From positions 1,364,001-1,428,000 of the forward strand of contig JABMLP010000012.1 in assembly GCA_013176395.1 (NCBI GenBank): a stretch of DNA of 64,000 bases, given 5' to 3'. Below are positions 19,410-31,412 of this stretch, piece after piece. Position numbers and translations under genes: made by a program. Source of the DNA: Venturia oleaginea. Taxonomy: Eukaryota > Ascomycota > Dothideomycetes > Venturiales > Venturiaceae. Position 1 is the stretch's first letter; each line of letters opens with the position of its first letter. Below the pieces are notes generated by a model. The model was not told the origin of the DNA. It saw only the letters and a list, made by a program, of their open reading frames with translations, and did not search any database.

Positions 19410-21488
19410 ATGTCAAAGGCTTTCCTCGGGGATACGATCATCAGGAACTCATTGGATTTACCCTCGGGCAAGAATGTTGTTGTGTCGCGATGGAAAAGGC
19501 TATGGGAGTTTACCGGTGGAGCCTTTGTGGATGGTCTCAAAGATGAGCCTCCTGTTGAATCAAACCTGAGACAGGATAAATGGGCTGATGGCTATCGTCA
19601 GGACGAAAACCATAAGAACACCGAGCATGGTCTTACATTCTACTATGACACCCTACCCGATAGTCGCAAGTATATGCGGTTACTTCAGATACTTCCTGGG
19701 ACGTCTCAGGATGATATGAGATGCTTCATGTATCCTGTGTCTCTGGACAACTGCCCAGACTTCGAGGCCTTATCTTATTGCTGGGGAATTGCCGCGGACC
19801 TCACTCCGATCCTGATCAATGAGCACTCATTGGACATCACAAAATCTCTGCGTTCTGCACTTTTCCATCTGAGGAGGTTGCAGGAACCAAGAACACTCTG
19901 GGTCGACGCAATATGCATCAATCAGGGCGATGTCTTCGAGCGAGGCAATCAGTCAACATTATGGGCGATATTTATGGCCAGGCCATTAGAACAGTGGTAT
20001 GGCTAGGCTCTGGAGATGAAGATTCGAAGCGTGCCTTCAAAATTTGCGAGCAATTGGCCAAGGAGGCTATTATGCTCAAATCGAACTTGGACCCAACTAA
20101 AGATAACCTCTCCTTTCCAGAATATGATAAAAATGACAACTGTCTAGAAAAACTGGTGGATGAGTGCCCATGGTGGAAGCAAGTCTGGGTTGTACAAGAA
20201 ATTATCCTTGCCACAGACGCAACGCTGGTATGCGGCAGGCGGCAGTAGTGAGATTGACTGGAAGGTTTTCTGCCGATCCATTGACAGACTGCTATCTGCC
20301 AAACTCATGGACGGGACCGTCATGGGTCTTGTGGAAGACCAACCTTTCAGATGGTACAGATCGATAATCTCAATGCGCAGCCTGTCTATGACAGACTCCC
20401 TGGGTGACAAACTTCTCGACCTTCTCATACACGTGCGAGAACGCGAGGCCACCAATCCCCGTGATAAAGTTTTCTCTGTGCTAGGTTTGATGGAGGGTAA
20501 GTCAGAAGCTATGGGCATCGCGCCAGACTATACGGGATCACCAGAGGACGTCTTCAAACATACAGCCATCTGCATTTTGAAAAACTCTTCGACACTAGAC
20601 ATTCTTGGACTCGCCTCAACGAACGCAAAAGATTTTCCTTCTTGGGCGCCATCGTGGGCCTTTGCTGGCGAGATACCTAAGCCAATGCGGTTCGATGCTC
20701 GGGACAACATTCGAAGGACACATGCATCTCGGGGTACATCGCCTCATCTGAGTGTTCGAGAAGAAGGCAGGGTCTTGGTCTTGTCGGCTCATCATGTTGA
20801 CAGTATTGCTGATCTCGCTGACATACTCCCAATCTTCGACAAAGAGTCCGGGTGGGAGGAGATCCCTGATCCGGACGAGGACGCAGGAGCGATGGAATGG
20901 TTTCGAAGTGCGTTTGCAGATATTGGACAGGCTTCCAGCCATATGCTTGCCATCACCAATCGTCTACGTACCTTTATCGCGTGGGAAAGCTTCGTTGGCA
21001 ATTCCAAAGACCGAGAGATTCCATATTGGCAGACCATCTCCGCATGTTGTGGACTCGATGATCTGGTTTCCATGGAGAACCTTTATCGCGAGTGGCACGC
21101 CTCCCTCTCGCCTATTCGCAATCTCGTGCAATGGCTTGTCAATCGAGTTACAACGAGTAGCCTGTTCAAGTCACTGGGATTCGTGGGATGTCTGACGTCG
21201 ACCTGAAACAGCTACCCTGAGTTCGGTATGCTTGTCGAGACGCAAGCAGCAGGTCGAAGGCTTGCAAGAACAGCAAAGGGCTCACTCTGTCTGGTACCAG
21301 CAGAAGCAAAGCACGGCGGTTCTATTATTTTGGCCAAGGGCGGCAGGGTTCCTCTGGTCATTTGTCCCCCCGTGTCTGACAAAAGTACTTCTGAGTCTTG
21401 GACCCTCGTAGGCGAGTGCTATGTACATGGTTTGATGAACGGAGAGGCCTTTCGAGAGGAAGATTGCGTGGATATATGCATTTGCTGA
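19410..21488 (+). pseudogene. HET-domain (heterokaryon incompatibility-type) protein, broken
   Basis: The first frame (19410-19945) carries the HET signature: FEALSYCWG, ITKSLRSALFHLRRL, TLWVDAICINQGD. The reading must then shift near 19945 to continue with NIMGDIYGQAIRTVVWLG, and shift again near 20235 (LVCGR to SEIDWKVF). The third frame holds the RSLSMTDSLGD...NPRDKVFSVLGL block, PSWAPSWAF, and then an in-frame TGA at 21204-21206 before the usual HET C-terminus (RRLARTAKGSLCLVPAEA ... WTLVGECYVHGLMNGEA, ending at 21488). Two frameshifts and one stop make it a pseudogene of about 690 codons. Intact HET proteins trigger cell death on non-self fusion. Confidence 0.85.
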
Positions 21489-21675
21489 ATCGAGTTGGTT
21501 AAGAACTCGCCTGATCTCGGCGTAGACGATTTGCAAGAGCGTCGCTGTCTATCTCTCACCTTATACTCGCTAGCAAGGAAGAGAATGATTGGTTGTGCGG
21601 TCTCATACCGCGGGAGACTTGTTGCAAGCTTATCATTGCTAAACTCTCACTCTTCGCCGTCCAGCAACTTATCTA

Positions 21676-21957
21676 CTAGACCTCCCTCAACAACGGCTCC
21701 TCCTCTACCTCAGCCTGAATATCGACCTTCTCCTCCTCATTCAACCAAGCCTCTGCTTCCGCCTTCCTGTTCTCAAAGGCTCCAGCCCCTTTCCGCCTTA
21801 GACTCTCCTCCGCCTTCTCATAAATATTTTCCATTGGCTCTTTGTCTTCCCGCTGGACTAGTTTTGAAGGACCACTCAAATTCAGATTCTTGGTCATGTT
21901 GTAGACGATTTCTGGACCGTACCGGATGCTGTGATAGAGGGAGAATAGCCATCCCAT
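21676..21957 (-). CDS. Possible 93-aa small protein
   Basis: ATG at 21957, single exon. The N-terminal 25 residues are aromatic/hydrophobic (MGWLFSLYHSIRYGPEIVYN) and the rest is charged and helical (EKAEESLRRKGAGAFENRK, EAEAWLNEEEK). This is compatible with a small membrane-associated or mitochondrial protein. No family recognised; it overlaps ORFs on the other strand. Confidence 0.33.
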   Translation of the reverse strand: MGWLFSLYHSIRYGPEIVYNMTKNLNLSGPSKLVQREDKEPMENIYEKAEESLRRKGAGAFENRKAEAEAWLNEEEKVDIQAEVEEEPLLREV

Positions 21958-23338
21958 TGCTAATGTGAATATCTCTTGTTGCTATAAAGTATTTGCGTTC
22001 CAGATTTGGGTTGCGAATGAGTTTGGATGTGATGCGTGAGTGATTCCAGTTCATCCATGTAGGACCGGAGAAGGCGTGTAAGGAAAACAGAGTGGGACAC
22101 GTCTCCATGAATATTGCGCTAAAGGTCCGTGGAATCGTTGTTTGACAATCTTCTTCTTTGCTGATTTTTGAGGATGTTTAGACGCAGTTTAGTATACAGC
22201 AAACATTTGGGCGATCAGTTGATGACAATTGCTCAAGTTTAAGACTGTGAAATGGTAGTTGTTATTTGGTCTTGGCTACTGACAAAAGTGGTGAGTCTCA
22301 GATTAGTTCTCTTTTTCTCGTGTCGTCGTAGGTTCTGTGGCCTCCTCAATCCCAACCTCGCTGAACTTGAACACGGGAATTGATAGAGTATCGGAACCTG
22401 GGTTTCAACACCAAGCGGCGCACTCGGTAGCCATGACGATGTGGGGGAAAACCCTATACGACGATATCATCATTTCTTCATATGCTATCTCACATGAGTG
22501 ATGAAGCGTCTCGAAGAAAAAGTATCCGGTCGGATTCTGGCAGCTTAGCAAATGTCCAAAGAATCTTTCGTTTGATTATCCCTCATGCCGAGATCAACCT
22601 GGACAAATCCGGAGGGGACGTTCACTAGTGGTCCTACCAAGGTGTACGAGTACACGACGTATTTTACTGCCACGACGTGCAGGTGGTTAAACCGGCAGGC
22701 AAGCCAGAACAGAGCTTATAAGATCTGACCCGGAAACTGAGTAGTCCACCAACAAGTCTGAGGTCTCCTACGCCATCTCAAGTCAGAATATCTCTTCGCT
22801 AACACATCATGTGTTTTCCGAAGGCAGGAGCGACCATGAACCGACGAGGAGGCTATGGAGCTGGCTGAAGGAAGGAAGGACCATCTGAAGCTGCAACACT
22901 GTGGGCCAGACAAGTCAAAGCCCTTCTACAAACACTCTTGAAGCAGCTGGTAACGCGTAAATTGAGATCGATATCGACAGCTTTTTGGTGAGTTTTTGAA
23001 AATTGATTGGCAGAACTTTATCCATCGCGGTTACGAGTGGAGAGACTATTCTTACAATGCTAACTTTGTGAGTGCGAGGGCGGGGAAGGGATATTGATTC
23101 AAATCCTCACTCTAGCAAGAGCGTGGAAGTCCAAGGGATACCAACCTTCTTTCTTGCATACCTTCCCATCACAATAACATAAACAACAGCCCAACGAAAT
23201 GTTTTCTCCTTGAACAGGATTGCAGCAATTGTTACGGGTGAGTCCATACTCTTGATGGAACAATATTTTGTCAGATACACACACACTCATAGCCTCATCA
23301 TTTTAGACTCCCAGCCTTCGTAGACCGTTATCACAACC
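21958..23338. other. Intergenic, no supported gene
   Basis: Only ORFs of 60-96 codons without features. The last 100 bases may be the leader of the gene at 23339. Confidence 0.5.
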
Positions 23339-24496
23339 ATGTGTGCTTACTACTACTGCGCTATCGAGGAGATCTGGGCAGAGAAATTCATGGCACAATT
23401 AGATGTGACCGAGGAGGTGAAAAGAATGCTCAGGCTCGAGGGTGGCGCCAAATGGAACATCCATCGAATCGTCGTCATGGGGAGCGGAGACAATTGGCCA
23501 TCGCTCGCCCTGATCCTGCAGGTGAAAAAATTTCTTGAAAAGGAGAGCGGGGAGTCCCTTGTACACCAAGGCAGTAGTATCAGGGTCTATTCCCAGGGCA
23601 ATTTCACCAATCTTCATCCAACTTGGTTTAAGGATTTTCCGAAAGAGGAGTGTCCACTGTACGCAAGCGGCTGCCGAAAGTTTCAAGAGGAGCGCCTCTA
23701 TTTCAAAACGATTGATTATGCCGATCCAGCAGGCGATGACACTGGAAATATCGCCCGATATATAGATGGAAACACCTTGCTCTTTTGTCCAGTTGGGCGT
23801 GTACCCGCAATTACTGCCGCACTTCGTAATCTCCACGATCGCAAGGTGGATCCTAAGCTTATCATCGGAGTGGACATGGGTACCATGGTGTTGACTTGCA
23901 GGGAGAAAGGCTTGATTGATGGAGAAGAAGCCGCACAGCAGTTCATCGACAGTCACGAGTGGCAGCAGTTCGAGTCTTGGCCGGCATTGACAATGTATCG
24001 CAAGTTCACCGGCAAAGCAAAAGTTGTCACGGCAGATAATTACAGACTCGAGCTGGGTGTATGGTGGACTAATCGCGTGGAGCAAGCACCTCCAGCAGAA
24101 GTTCCAGATGTTGCTCTATCCGCGACCGAAACAGCACCAATTTCAAATGGTCCAACTGTTCTCAATACCCCTCCAGCAGAAGTTCCAGGTATTGCTCTGC
24201 CCGCGACCAAAACAGCATCAATTTCGAATGGTCCAACTGTTCCCGATGCTCCAACTGTTTCCGATGCTCCAACTGTTCCCAAAGCTCCAACTATTCCCGA
24301 TGCTCCAACTGTTCCCGATGCTCCAACTGTTCCCGATGCTCCAACTTTTCCCGATGCTCCAACTATTCCCAAAGCTCCAACTGTTCCCGATGCTCCAACT
24401 GTTCCCAAAGCTCCAACCGTTCCAAAAGGCCGTGTCGAACCTGTTCTCCCCCGTTATTCTCATCAATGGCTGGAGGCGCACGGAAAGAGAGGTTGA
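23339..24496 (+). CDS. SRR1-like domain protein with hexapeptide-repeat tail
   Basis: 385 residues, single exon, ATG at 23339 in ACCATGTG context. Residues about 38-190 alternate strands and helices (IHRIVVMGSGDN, SLALILQVKKFLEKE, IRVYSQGNF, GNTLLFCPVGRVPAITAALR, KLIIGVDM), a Rossmann-like order that I compare with fungal SRR1-like proteins; this assignment is tentative. From residue 240 two 28-residue units beginning PPAEVP repeat, followed by eleven six-residue units of the type PTVPDA/PTVPKA encoded by an 18-bp minisatellite. The tail ends with a basic motif. The tail is probably extended and disordered. The function is unknown to me. Confidence 0.6.
   Translation: MCAYYYCAIEEIWAEKFMAQLDVTEEVKRMLRLEGGAKWNIHRIVVMGSGDNWPSLALILQVKKFLEKESGESLVHQGSSIRVYSQGNFTNLHPTWFKDFPKEECPLYASGCRKFQEERLYFKTIDYADPAGDDTGNIARYIDGNTLLFCPVGRVPAITAALRNLHDRKVDPKLIIGVDMGTMVLTCREKGLIDGEEAAQQFIDSHEWQQFESWPALTMYRKFTGKAKVVTADNYRLELGVWWTNRVEQAPPAEVPDVALSATETAPISNGPTVLNTPPAEVPGIALPATKTASISNGPTVPDAPTVSDAPTVPKAPTIPDAPTVPDAPTVPDAPTFPDAPTIPKAPTVPDAPTVPKAPTVPKGRVEPVLPRYSHQWLEAHGKRG
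24231..24428. repeat. 18-bp coding minisatellite, 11 units
   Basis: The unit is close to CCAACTGTTCCCGATGCT, in frame with the gene and encoding PTVPDA or PTVPKA. Variants differ by one or two bases, mostly non-synonymous between D and K at the fifth residue. Confidence 0.9.
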
Positions 24497-25383
24497 AGGG
24501 GCCAAGGGAGTAAAATAGTGATAGCATTTGTCTTCACCATGGAACAATTGTTTCTTGAATCGACGCTCTCTTCAGTATGTTAACAATGAGTTGCGATGAT
24601 TCTGGGCGGGCATGATTGTTAGCTTAGTGTGGATAGCAGATGCAATTAGCATTTCTTCATCTTGATTGTTCTGGTTCTACCGTTGTGCCTTTCAAAAAGG
24701 GAAACGGTGCATGACGGTGAAGGTAGGAGTACGGACGTGAGGGAGTAGATCATGTGCGGGTCCCATGACGTTGGAGCTTGTGGCGAGCTTCCCCTTGGGT
24801 TCGGCAATCTAACCGTATAAAGTTTAGATCAGTTTCGGAAAACTGCACCATCTCAGCTCCAAATCTATTCTTAGCCAGAGCACACTACATCCCTCGATTG
24901 ACGTCCCTCGCTCCTTCCCGCGAGCCATGCGCTTGATCCTATGATGCAGGAGCGGGCTTAGTCTATCTTCTTTCTGTGCATAGTGAATACGATGGTCGCA
25001 GTCTACCCTGGGCCGGGCCAATTGCCGTTCCTTGTTGTGGCTTTTGGTCTTGAATTATAGGACTATCTTGGGCTCGTAAGTAGTATCGGTGTCTGCCTTT
25101 TTGTCCCTGGCTTTTCTCTCTCTCTGCTTTCTCTCCTACTCTCCTCCAAAATCTGAAACTTAATCTTAATTGTTCCGTTGTTGATTGAACGTTTGTGCGA
25201 CATCTCTCTCGAGTTATCCAGACAACATTGAGACTCTGCTGCTGGTCCGCTACAATCCAGGCCTTGTTCCGTTTCAATCGCAAGCATTCCAAGAGAACCA
25301 TCTGCACGATCATGAGATCATAACAACCGCCTCGCCACAAGATACCAGCACTCTCCTCCTCCTACCACAACAACCATCTCGCC
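24497..25383. other. Intergenic, no supported gene
   Basis: Pyrimidine-rich stretches (25100-25150, 25340-25380) before the next gene look like a leader and promoter. No ORF with features. Confidence 0.5.
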
Positions 25384-26239
25384 ATGTCGACAGTACTCGT
25401 CTCATCAACATGGCAAAAGCGTGTTCTGTTCCCTATCTGGAGTCTGCGAATGGCTCTAACATCATATCTCTTAATATACTTCATCTTGACTCTGGATTGG
25501 GTTAGTCGACGAGACTCGTACACAAGGTCGATACTCGCGTAAGATCCCCCCAATCTCACAGCTCTATAGCAAGGCCCGCAATTTATTGCCCTTTCAATTG
25601 TCTAGAAAGAAAAGAAACCCTACGAAATCGGTATCGATAAGATTTTGGCATTTTCTGAGAACAATGTGCCCGAAGTTTCTTACTACCGACCTTTGATTGA
25701 GAATCGTCATTGAAGCACAAACAATAAACCGTCTTGCGATATCACTGAAAGACGAACCACTAACATCACCTATAGTGTCGCCATGGTCATCTTGATATTC
25801 TTGGTTGCGGTCCTCATGATCGATGTCTTTAGCATCGTCGTTCTCGCCAGGAATCGGCTATATAAGTCATGGTTCCTGATCTTGCAAGTGGCACTCACGA
25901 TGATTTGGGCAATGCTCCTCTTGGTTTTGGTCATCTTGGCGACGATGAATTGGGAGGGGCGATTACCGCTGTTTGTGACATTCTTTGTGCTACTATTGTA
26001 AGCTTCCCCGCTATATGACTTCGCCATTCCTTGATATAATTCTGACCATCCGCAGTGTCTCCTCCCTCAGTGTTATGATCTGGGCCATTTTCATCTACCG
26101 ACGTTCTGGTCCTGCTGCTCCGATCAACCAATGTGTTCAGCCAATACCAGGAATGGGGTCTCGCAATCCCGATCCTTTCAATGACGAATATGCTTTGCCT
26201 CCTCCACCCTACACAGCCAGCGCCGTACGATACTCATGA
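25384..26239 (+). CDS. Four-TM MARVEL-like membrane protein
   Basis: Three exons: 25384-25538, 25776-25997 and 26056-26239; 186 residues. Introns are 237 nt and 58 nt with GTAAGA/GTAAGC starts and TATAG/CGCAG ends, and phases agree. Four hydrophobic segments are visible: around MALTSYLLIYFILTLDW, VAMVILIFLVAVLMIDVFSI, FLILQVALTMIWAMLLLVLV and PLFVTFFVLLFVSSLSVMIW. The cytosolic tail is proline-rich (YALPPPPYTA, a PPxY-like motif that could bind WW domains). The overall shape matches fungal MARVEL-domain proteins, which organise membranes. The first intron is long for this genome, so an extra exon is possible. Confidence 0.62.
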
Positions 26240-26671
26240 TGAAAGACCTGCGCTATATAAATCGACGTCCTTAGGATACGATAGACGCAGATCATCGCGT
26301 CAGCTCTCGTATTATTATGCCAGTCATCTGGAGACAGTCTAGATGCCGTCAGCCACCTACGAGGTTGCAAAAGGCAAGACGACATACCTCGCTTGGAGCT
26401 CGTCCATAGAAGGGCCCAATATGCTGCCTGCGTATCAAAAGATGACAATCTCGGTCAAGAGAGATGATGTCCATGCAGATATGAGAGGAGAAAGAGGTCA
26501 ACAGGCTGGATGACAGGGTCTCATGGGTGATAGCTGTGTAGCGACCGGGAACGACTGGATATTGAGCAAAAAGAGGAGAAAGGCAGTACATGCTGCGAAG
26601 TTGGGCGATGGAAAAGGAGAAGAGACGGCCGGGTCGGTCATGGGGAAAAGTCTATCATGTAAATAGCAAAC

Positions 26672-27118
26672 ATGCTTTTGGCTTTCAATTCATGCCCTTC
26701 TCTTGAGAACAAGTTGGCCATGTCCGATTTACCGTTAAAGTCGAAGATTGTCCAGCACTTCCCAACTCGAATTCCCAGCAAGTCAGTGAGATGGATGCCA
26801 GATTGGGGTAATTATCTTTTTCAAGAGATGATATCGCCATTTGGAAGGCTGGGAATGAATAGGAAGCGACATGCAGTAACTGTATTTTGCATTTTGCGGT
26901 ACACTATAGGAACTGCTAAAGCTGAATGGAACGAGCATGTGACATTTATGGATCCTTGTATCCTCTATCAGGGAATTCATATCGATCTGGACCCCGAGCT
27001 GGAAAAGGCACGGGCAGATCCATCTCATCGGAGATTATTTATAGCACCCAATCAGAAAATGTGGAAATTCTTTACAACTAGCCGATTCTTTGATGCAGCG
27101 GGTGCAGTGAATTGTTGA
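26672..27118 (+). CDS. Possible 148-aa hypothetical protein
   Basis: Single ORF from ATG 26672. Tryptophan/proline-containing segments (VRWMPDWGNYLF, HIDLDPELEKARADPSHRRL) give some coding appearance, but no family is recognised. It may be a fragment of a decayed gene. Confidence 0.27.
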   Translation: MLLAFNSCPSLENKLAMSDLPLKSKIVQHFPTRIPSKSVRWMPDWGNYLFQEMISPFGRLGMNRKRHAVTVFCILRYTIGTAKAEWNEHVTFMDPCILYQGIHIDLDPELEKARADPSHRRLFIAPNQKMWKFFTTSRFFDAAGAVNC

Positions 27119-27559
27119 GAGGATGTGACAGACTAGGAAACAACCTTGATGTCTTTGAGCTTCACCACTACAAAAAGATACATATGCCTAGATGCAAACC
27201 CCGCAAACTTTGCACGTACTTCACCCGTCTCAATGCCCGGAACGCACGATTCCAACACAATCTACAGCTCGATTGGTAGTTGATCAGCACATCCATTGTG
27301 GGGAAGAAAACAAGGAAGTTGGCTGGAGAAGGCCACCCCTGCTGCATCCGCGTCGGAGTCGGACTATGGTACTGGTACTGGGACTGTACAACTATCACAA
27401 CGCCATCATTTTCAACAGGCATCTGTGCACGGCACAGAAAGAAATCTCACTGCCAAACACGACATCCCTGGAATAGAGAAACACTGGCCTGCCTATCCCA
27501 AGAGAAAGAAGCACCGTGTGCTGCCCCTGAAGCCATAGTTCCATACTTTGTCCGACGTT

Positions 27560-30500
27560 ATGTCTCCGTTGTCAGCGACCGTGTACGACAGCGGTCTCAG
27601 CAACTCCGAACATCCTCAATTTGCGCAGCCTACTACGCCTGGTCGCTCGCCTAACAAAGATGTTGGGCATCGTCGGTCTCCTGCGAAGCTGTTGCGCTCA
27701 ACGAAAGCTGTGCCCGACTACGATGAATTCCAGGCACTGCTCAATAGTGATATTACGACTGCGGCGGAGAAGGAGCTTGCTTTTCGGGTCGTCAGAGCTG
27801 CCGAGAAGCTGAGGGAATGGTGCGCTGAGATTGAACAATGGGGATGGTCGGGCTCGTTTGAAGCTCAGCCTACGAATGAAGAGACCGGACAATTTGACGG
27901 GGATTCGGAAGAGAAGGAATACTCTGGCAGCATACCTTTGGAACAGGTTGAGGCTTACGAATCGCGACTGGATGGCATCGACGACGAGCTCACATCTCTG
28001 GAAGTGGACGAATTGAAAGAGCAGATTTTAGGCATACATGTTGGCAGATCGCGGCCATCATCGAGCTACTCCTCAGCAAGTTATGCGACGAATATAACTC
28101 TCTACGACGATTTTCAACTTTTTGTCACAGAATCGCTGATTCAGACGCTGCCCCATCACGCGAGTTTAAAACACTATATCAAGGTCTGGACGGCGAGGCT
28201 GGCGGTGATGGCGGAAATACCTTCGTTCTCACGCGGATCCTACCAATTCTTCACGATTCTCAATGGCGCTTACCATCCACTACAATTTCCCCTGGGTCCT
28301 CTCGCAGAGCCCGCAGCACTCAAGGTTGTGGAAAAGCTCTTGATCACTGCACAGAATGATCTGAGAGATAAGGTGGGCCAGCTCGGCAAGCAATTGGATC
28401 GGATGTTGGATACTTTGGAAGAATCGGATGATCACCTTCCTGAGAAATGGATCGACAGGTTTGAGAGAGACGAAAAGGAGTACACGGATTGGTCGTATGA
28501 AGCGGACAAGAAGCTGTTTGAATTGCGGATGCTGGAGACTGCGCTGGCCAATAATCACGATATGTCTGCGTGGGTGCCGCCTGATCCAGATATTGCCACT
28601 TCGATACCCGCACCGTTGGAGCCTGCTGCCTTGGATCATAAACTGGATGGTCCGATAGATCGCGAGCTTGCAGATGTGCACGAGAGCGCCAATGGGATAC
28701 TAGAGACAGATGGTGCAATTCTCACAAATGGTACCACGGGAGGAGCTATATTGGCCGCCTCTCATCTCGCCTCAGAGAGTGCAGTTTCTGCATACGACCA
28801 AGCGGAGAATACGAACACCTCCCCTAAACTGCCTGTTGAAAGCCTAGCCAAAGATCAAAACACCAAAGTAGTCAATGGGAAACATACAGTGCTAATGTCC
28901 AAGGACACTTCTACTGGGCACGCGCCAACGAGAGATGGCGCTCTTATAGAATCGTTAAATTTGAGCGCTTCGAATGGAGCCATGGATGACACTTCTCGAG
29001 ATACCGCAATTCTACTTCCAGAGAGCGCAGCAGATGTCCTGTCAGCTCCTTCACTCGCTGATCGTGAACCAAGCTCATCTCTGCCCGTCTTGGCCAGTGG
29101 TGATATCCACGCTGATTTGGCTGATAATTCGAGCACCTCTTCCGAGGCTTCGATGGCGGGGGCAGAGACTTTCGCTCACTCGATAGACAAGAAACAGACG
29201 GCAGAAAAACCTCATGTCCCTATAGAGCCTCTTCTGCAGCCAGACACCCCTCACCTTTCCACAGAGCCTGTTCAAGAGTCAGGGACTCTGGCAAGTGCTC
29301 CTATACAGGACCCAACTTTCAGCGATCACATTGTCCCAACCAAAGCGGTTATGGACATGGAACCCATCAAACCAATAAACGAAGCTTTTGACCAGGAACA
29401 TGCCACAAGCTTATCTGAGGGCCCAGAGGCAGCACTCCGAAGGCTTGAAGGGAACACTCCAGATACCATAGAAATATCTGCCTTAGGTCTCATGAATTCT
29501 GGCGATCTACGAGAATTCACATCGCTGGACGCTGCTTCCTCGCCAATTGCATCGGAGATATGGCCCGGCGATGAAGATGGTGCTGAGGGCAACGGTGGCA
29601 CTGAAGGTCCTGTGGCTGTAGACCTGTCTTTCCTGGATACAGATCCGGTTGAGTCCACCAACATCCACCACTCCATCCCATCTTTTATGCGAAGAGCTTC
29701 GGCGACTTCTATAGAGTCCTTCTCTCGCGACAAAGTAAGTTGCAAAAAACACCGTGCTCTCATCGTGCTAACTCCTATCTTCAGGTCAAGACTGTCACTC
29801 TATCTCGTAGGAGCAGCGCCAATTTGTCTCGGAGAGGTAGCACGTCGACGATTGCTAGCGTTGGCGATACATCATCTTCATTCCTGCATCATCCAAATGC
29901 CACGTCCATGGAAAGCACGAGACCAAGGATGTCGTTCGGCAGCCCGTTGAGCGCCTCTACACAAGCGTCTGATCAAGATCGCGAACTGTCAAGGCCAATG
30001 ACCCCTAACTTCCAGATAATCAACCACGGTGTAACTTCTCCTCTTTCTTCCGCCATATCAGATGCATTGGAGGAGAGGCAGATGCTGGAAGACTCGCCTT
30101 TGTTGCGCGTGCGCGAACGTCTCCCGGTGAATGGTCCAAAGCCACCGTTGAACTGGGCTATGCGAAAACGAAGAGTTGATGCAGACCCTGTATTGGACAC
30201 ATCACGCTCGATGTCTTCGCCAGTCTCGGATATGCAAGCGAGCTCGTCACCTTCCCCGGGATCGCCCTCTTCAAGCAGTGTCAAGTCACCCAAGTCACCG
30301 AAGTCACCTATGATGCCTTTTGAAGAGCAGCTTAGCAGCGTTCTTGAATCGCTGCCTGCTTCTATACGACTCAAGACCACCCCATCACACAATGCGCCAA
30401 CTATTACATCCATGAACCGTATGGCATCGGCATCACAATCATATCAATCAAGGAGTCGTGCCTCAACCCCAGCACTCTCTCCTCTGCCCACGCTAACATT

Positions 30501-31212
30501 GGCTCCCGCAGAAGAAACCTCCAGTCGACGATCGGGAGTCAATGATGCAGAAATCAAGACTTACAATTTGATATCGGGAAAGGATAAGCCCATCAAACTC
30601 TACATTCGACGCGTTGGTGAGAATGGAGAGAGGATCATGGTCAGAGTAGGTGGTGGCTGTAGTGACTTGGGCGAGTGGTTAAGGAACTATGCGGAACATC
30701 ATGGACGGAGGGCAGCGAGTGAAAGTGCGTTTGAGGTTGTCCAGATCGCCCGGCCTGTTCATGATCTCAGCATCATCACAGCTGCTTCGAACACTACGCC
30801 AACGAGTCGGAGATCGAGCCTGGCGGGGTCCATTGGTAGTTCAGCTATCCATGGGACAACACTCCCCAGCAGTCGCTCGGCGTCGAGAGCTGGCGCTGTA
30901 TCTCCTGCTTTTGTTGACAGGAATACGCCGTCGAAACTGCGTACACCGATTCTTGGAAACGAGGAGTTCCTGAGCGCTACTCCGCTTCCTGGTGGATCTG
31001 TTCAAACCAATGGAAATAAGAAAGCGAGTAGTCCTTGGGACGAGGGAGCTGCCGGGTTGATGGGACCGGCCATTGCGAAGAAAGAGAAGACGCTGAGTGA
31101 GGAGAAGTCAAGGTGGGTTGATGGTGTCGTGGAGCAAGCCAAGAGGACGGTGGGGAAAGATAGTGGGAAGGGGACGAGGAGAGTTTTCTTGAAGGGGAAG
31201 GGTGGTGAATAG
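27560..31212 (+). CDS. KAR9: KAR9-like spindle-positioning protein with C-terminal GAR (GAS2) domain
   Basis: Two exons, 27560-29734 (725 codons) and 29785-31212, split by a 50-nt intron; 1200 residues. The ATG at 27560 is the first in the frame. Residues about 55-340 form the KAR9 helical region (YDDFQLFVTESLIQTLPHHA, then a long helix with VGQLGKQLDRMLDTLEES and LPEKWIDRFERDEKEYTDW). A long Ser/Thr-rich disordered part follows. Residues about 975-1050 hold a GAR domain (KLYIRRVGENGERIMVRVGG, DLGEWLRNYAEHHGRR), a known microtubule-binding fold. In yeast Kar9 links EB1/Bim1 and myosin V to align the spindle. SxIP-like motifs may lie in the basic Ser-rich region but were not confirmed. Confidence 0.75.
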
Positions 31213-31266
31213 GTGAGTTATTTCGGCTTTTCTTTTTCACGTTTTGTTAGGGTTGAGCATTGCATG

Positions 31267-31412
31267 CATTTCAGGGTTTTGGGCTCTCATTATCGGGGCG
31301 CAGGATATACATACATTATTGGCTTATTTGGGTGCATTTCAGGGGTATTGGACCCTCATTATTGGGGTGCAGGATATGCATTGGCGGCTTATTTGGATGC
31401 ATATTTGGGTGG
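31267..31412. repeat. Tandem repeat of about 65-68 bp, two full copies
   Basis: Units at 31267-31334 and 31335-31399 share CATTTCAGGG, CTCATTAT, GCAGGATAT and GGCTTATTTGG; a third partial unit follows. It lies in the 3' flank of the KAR9-like gene. Confidence 0.8.

Noticed and set aside
24040..24547. Repeat-containing ORFs on the minus strand (GTVGAS and SWSIGN types)
   Set aside because: Shadows of the 18-bp coding minisatellite, which has a clear sense gene.
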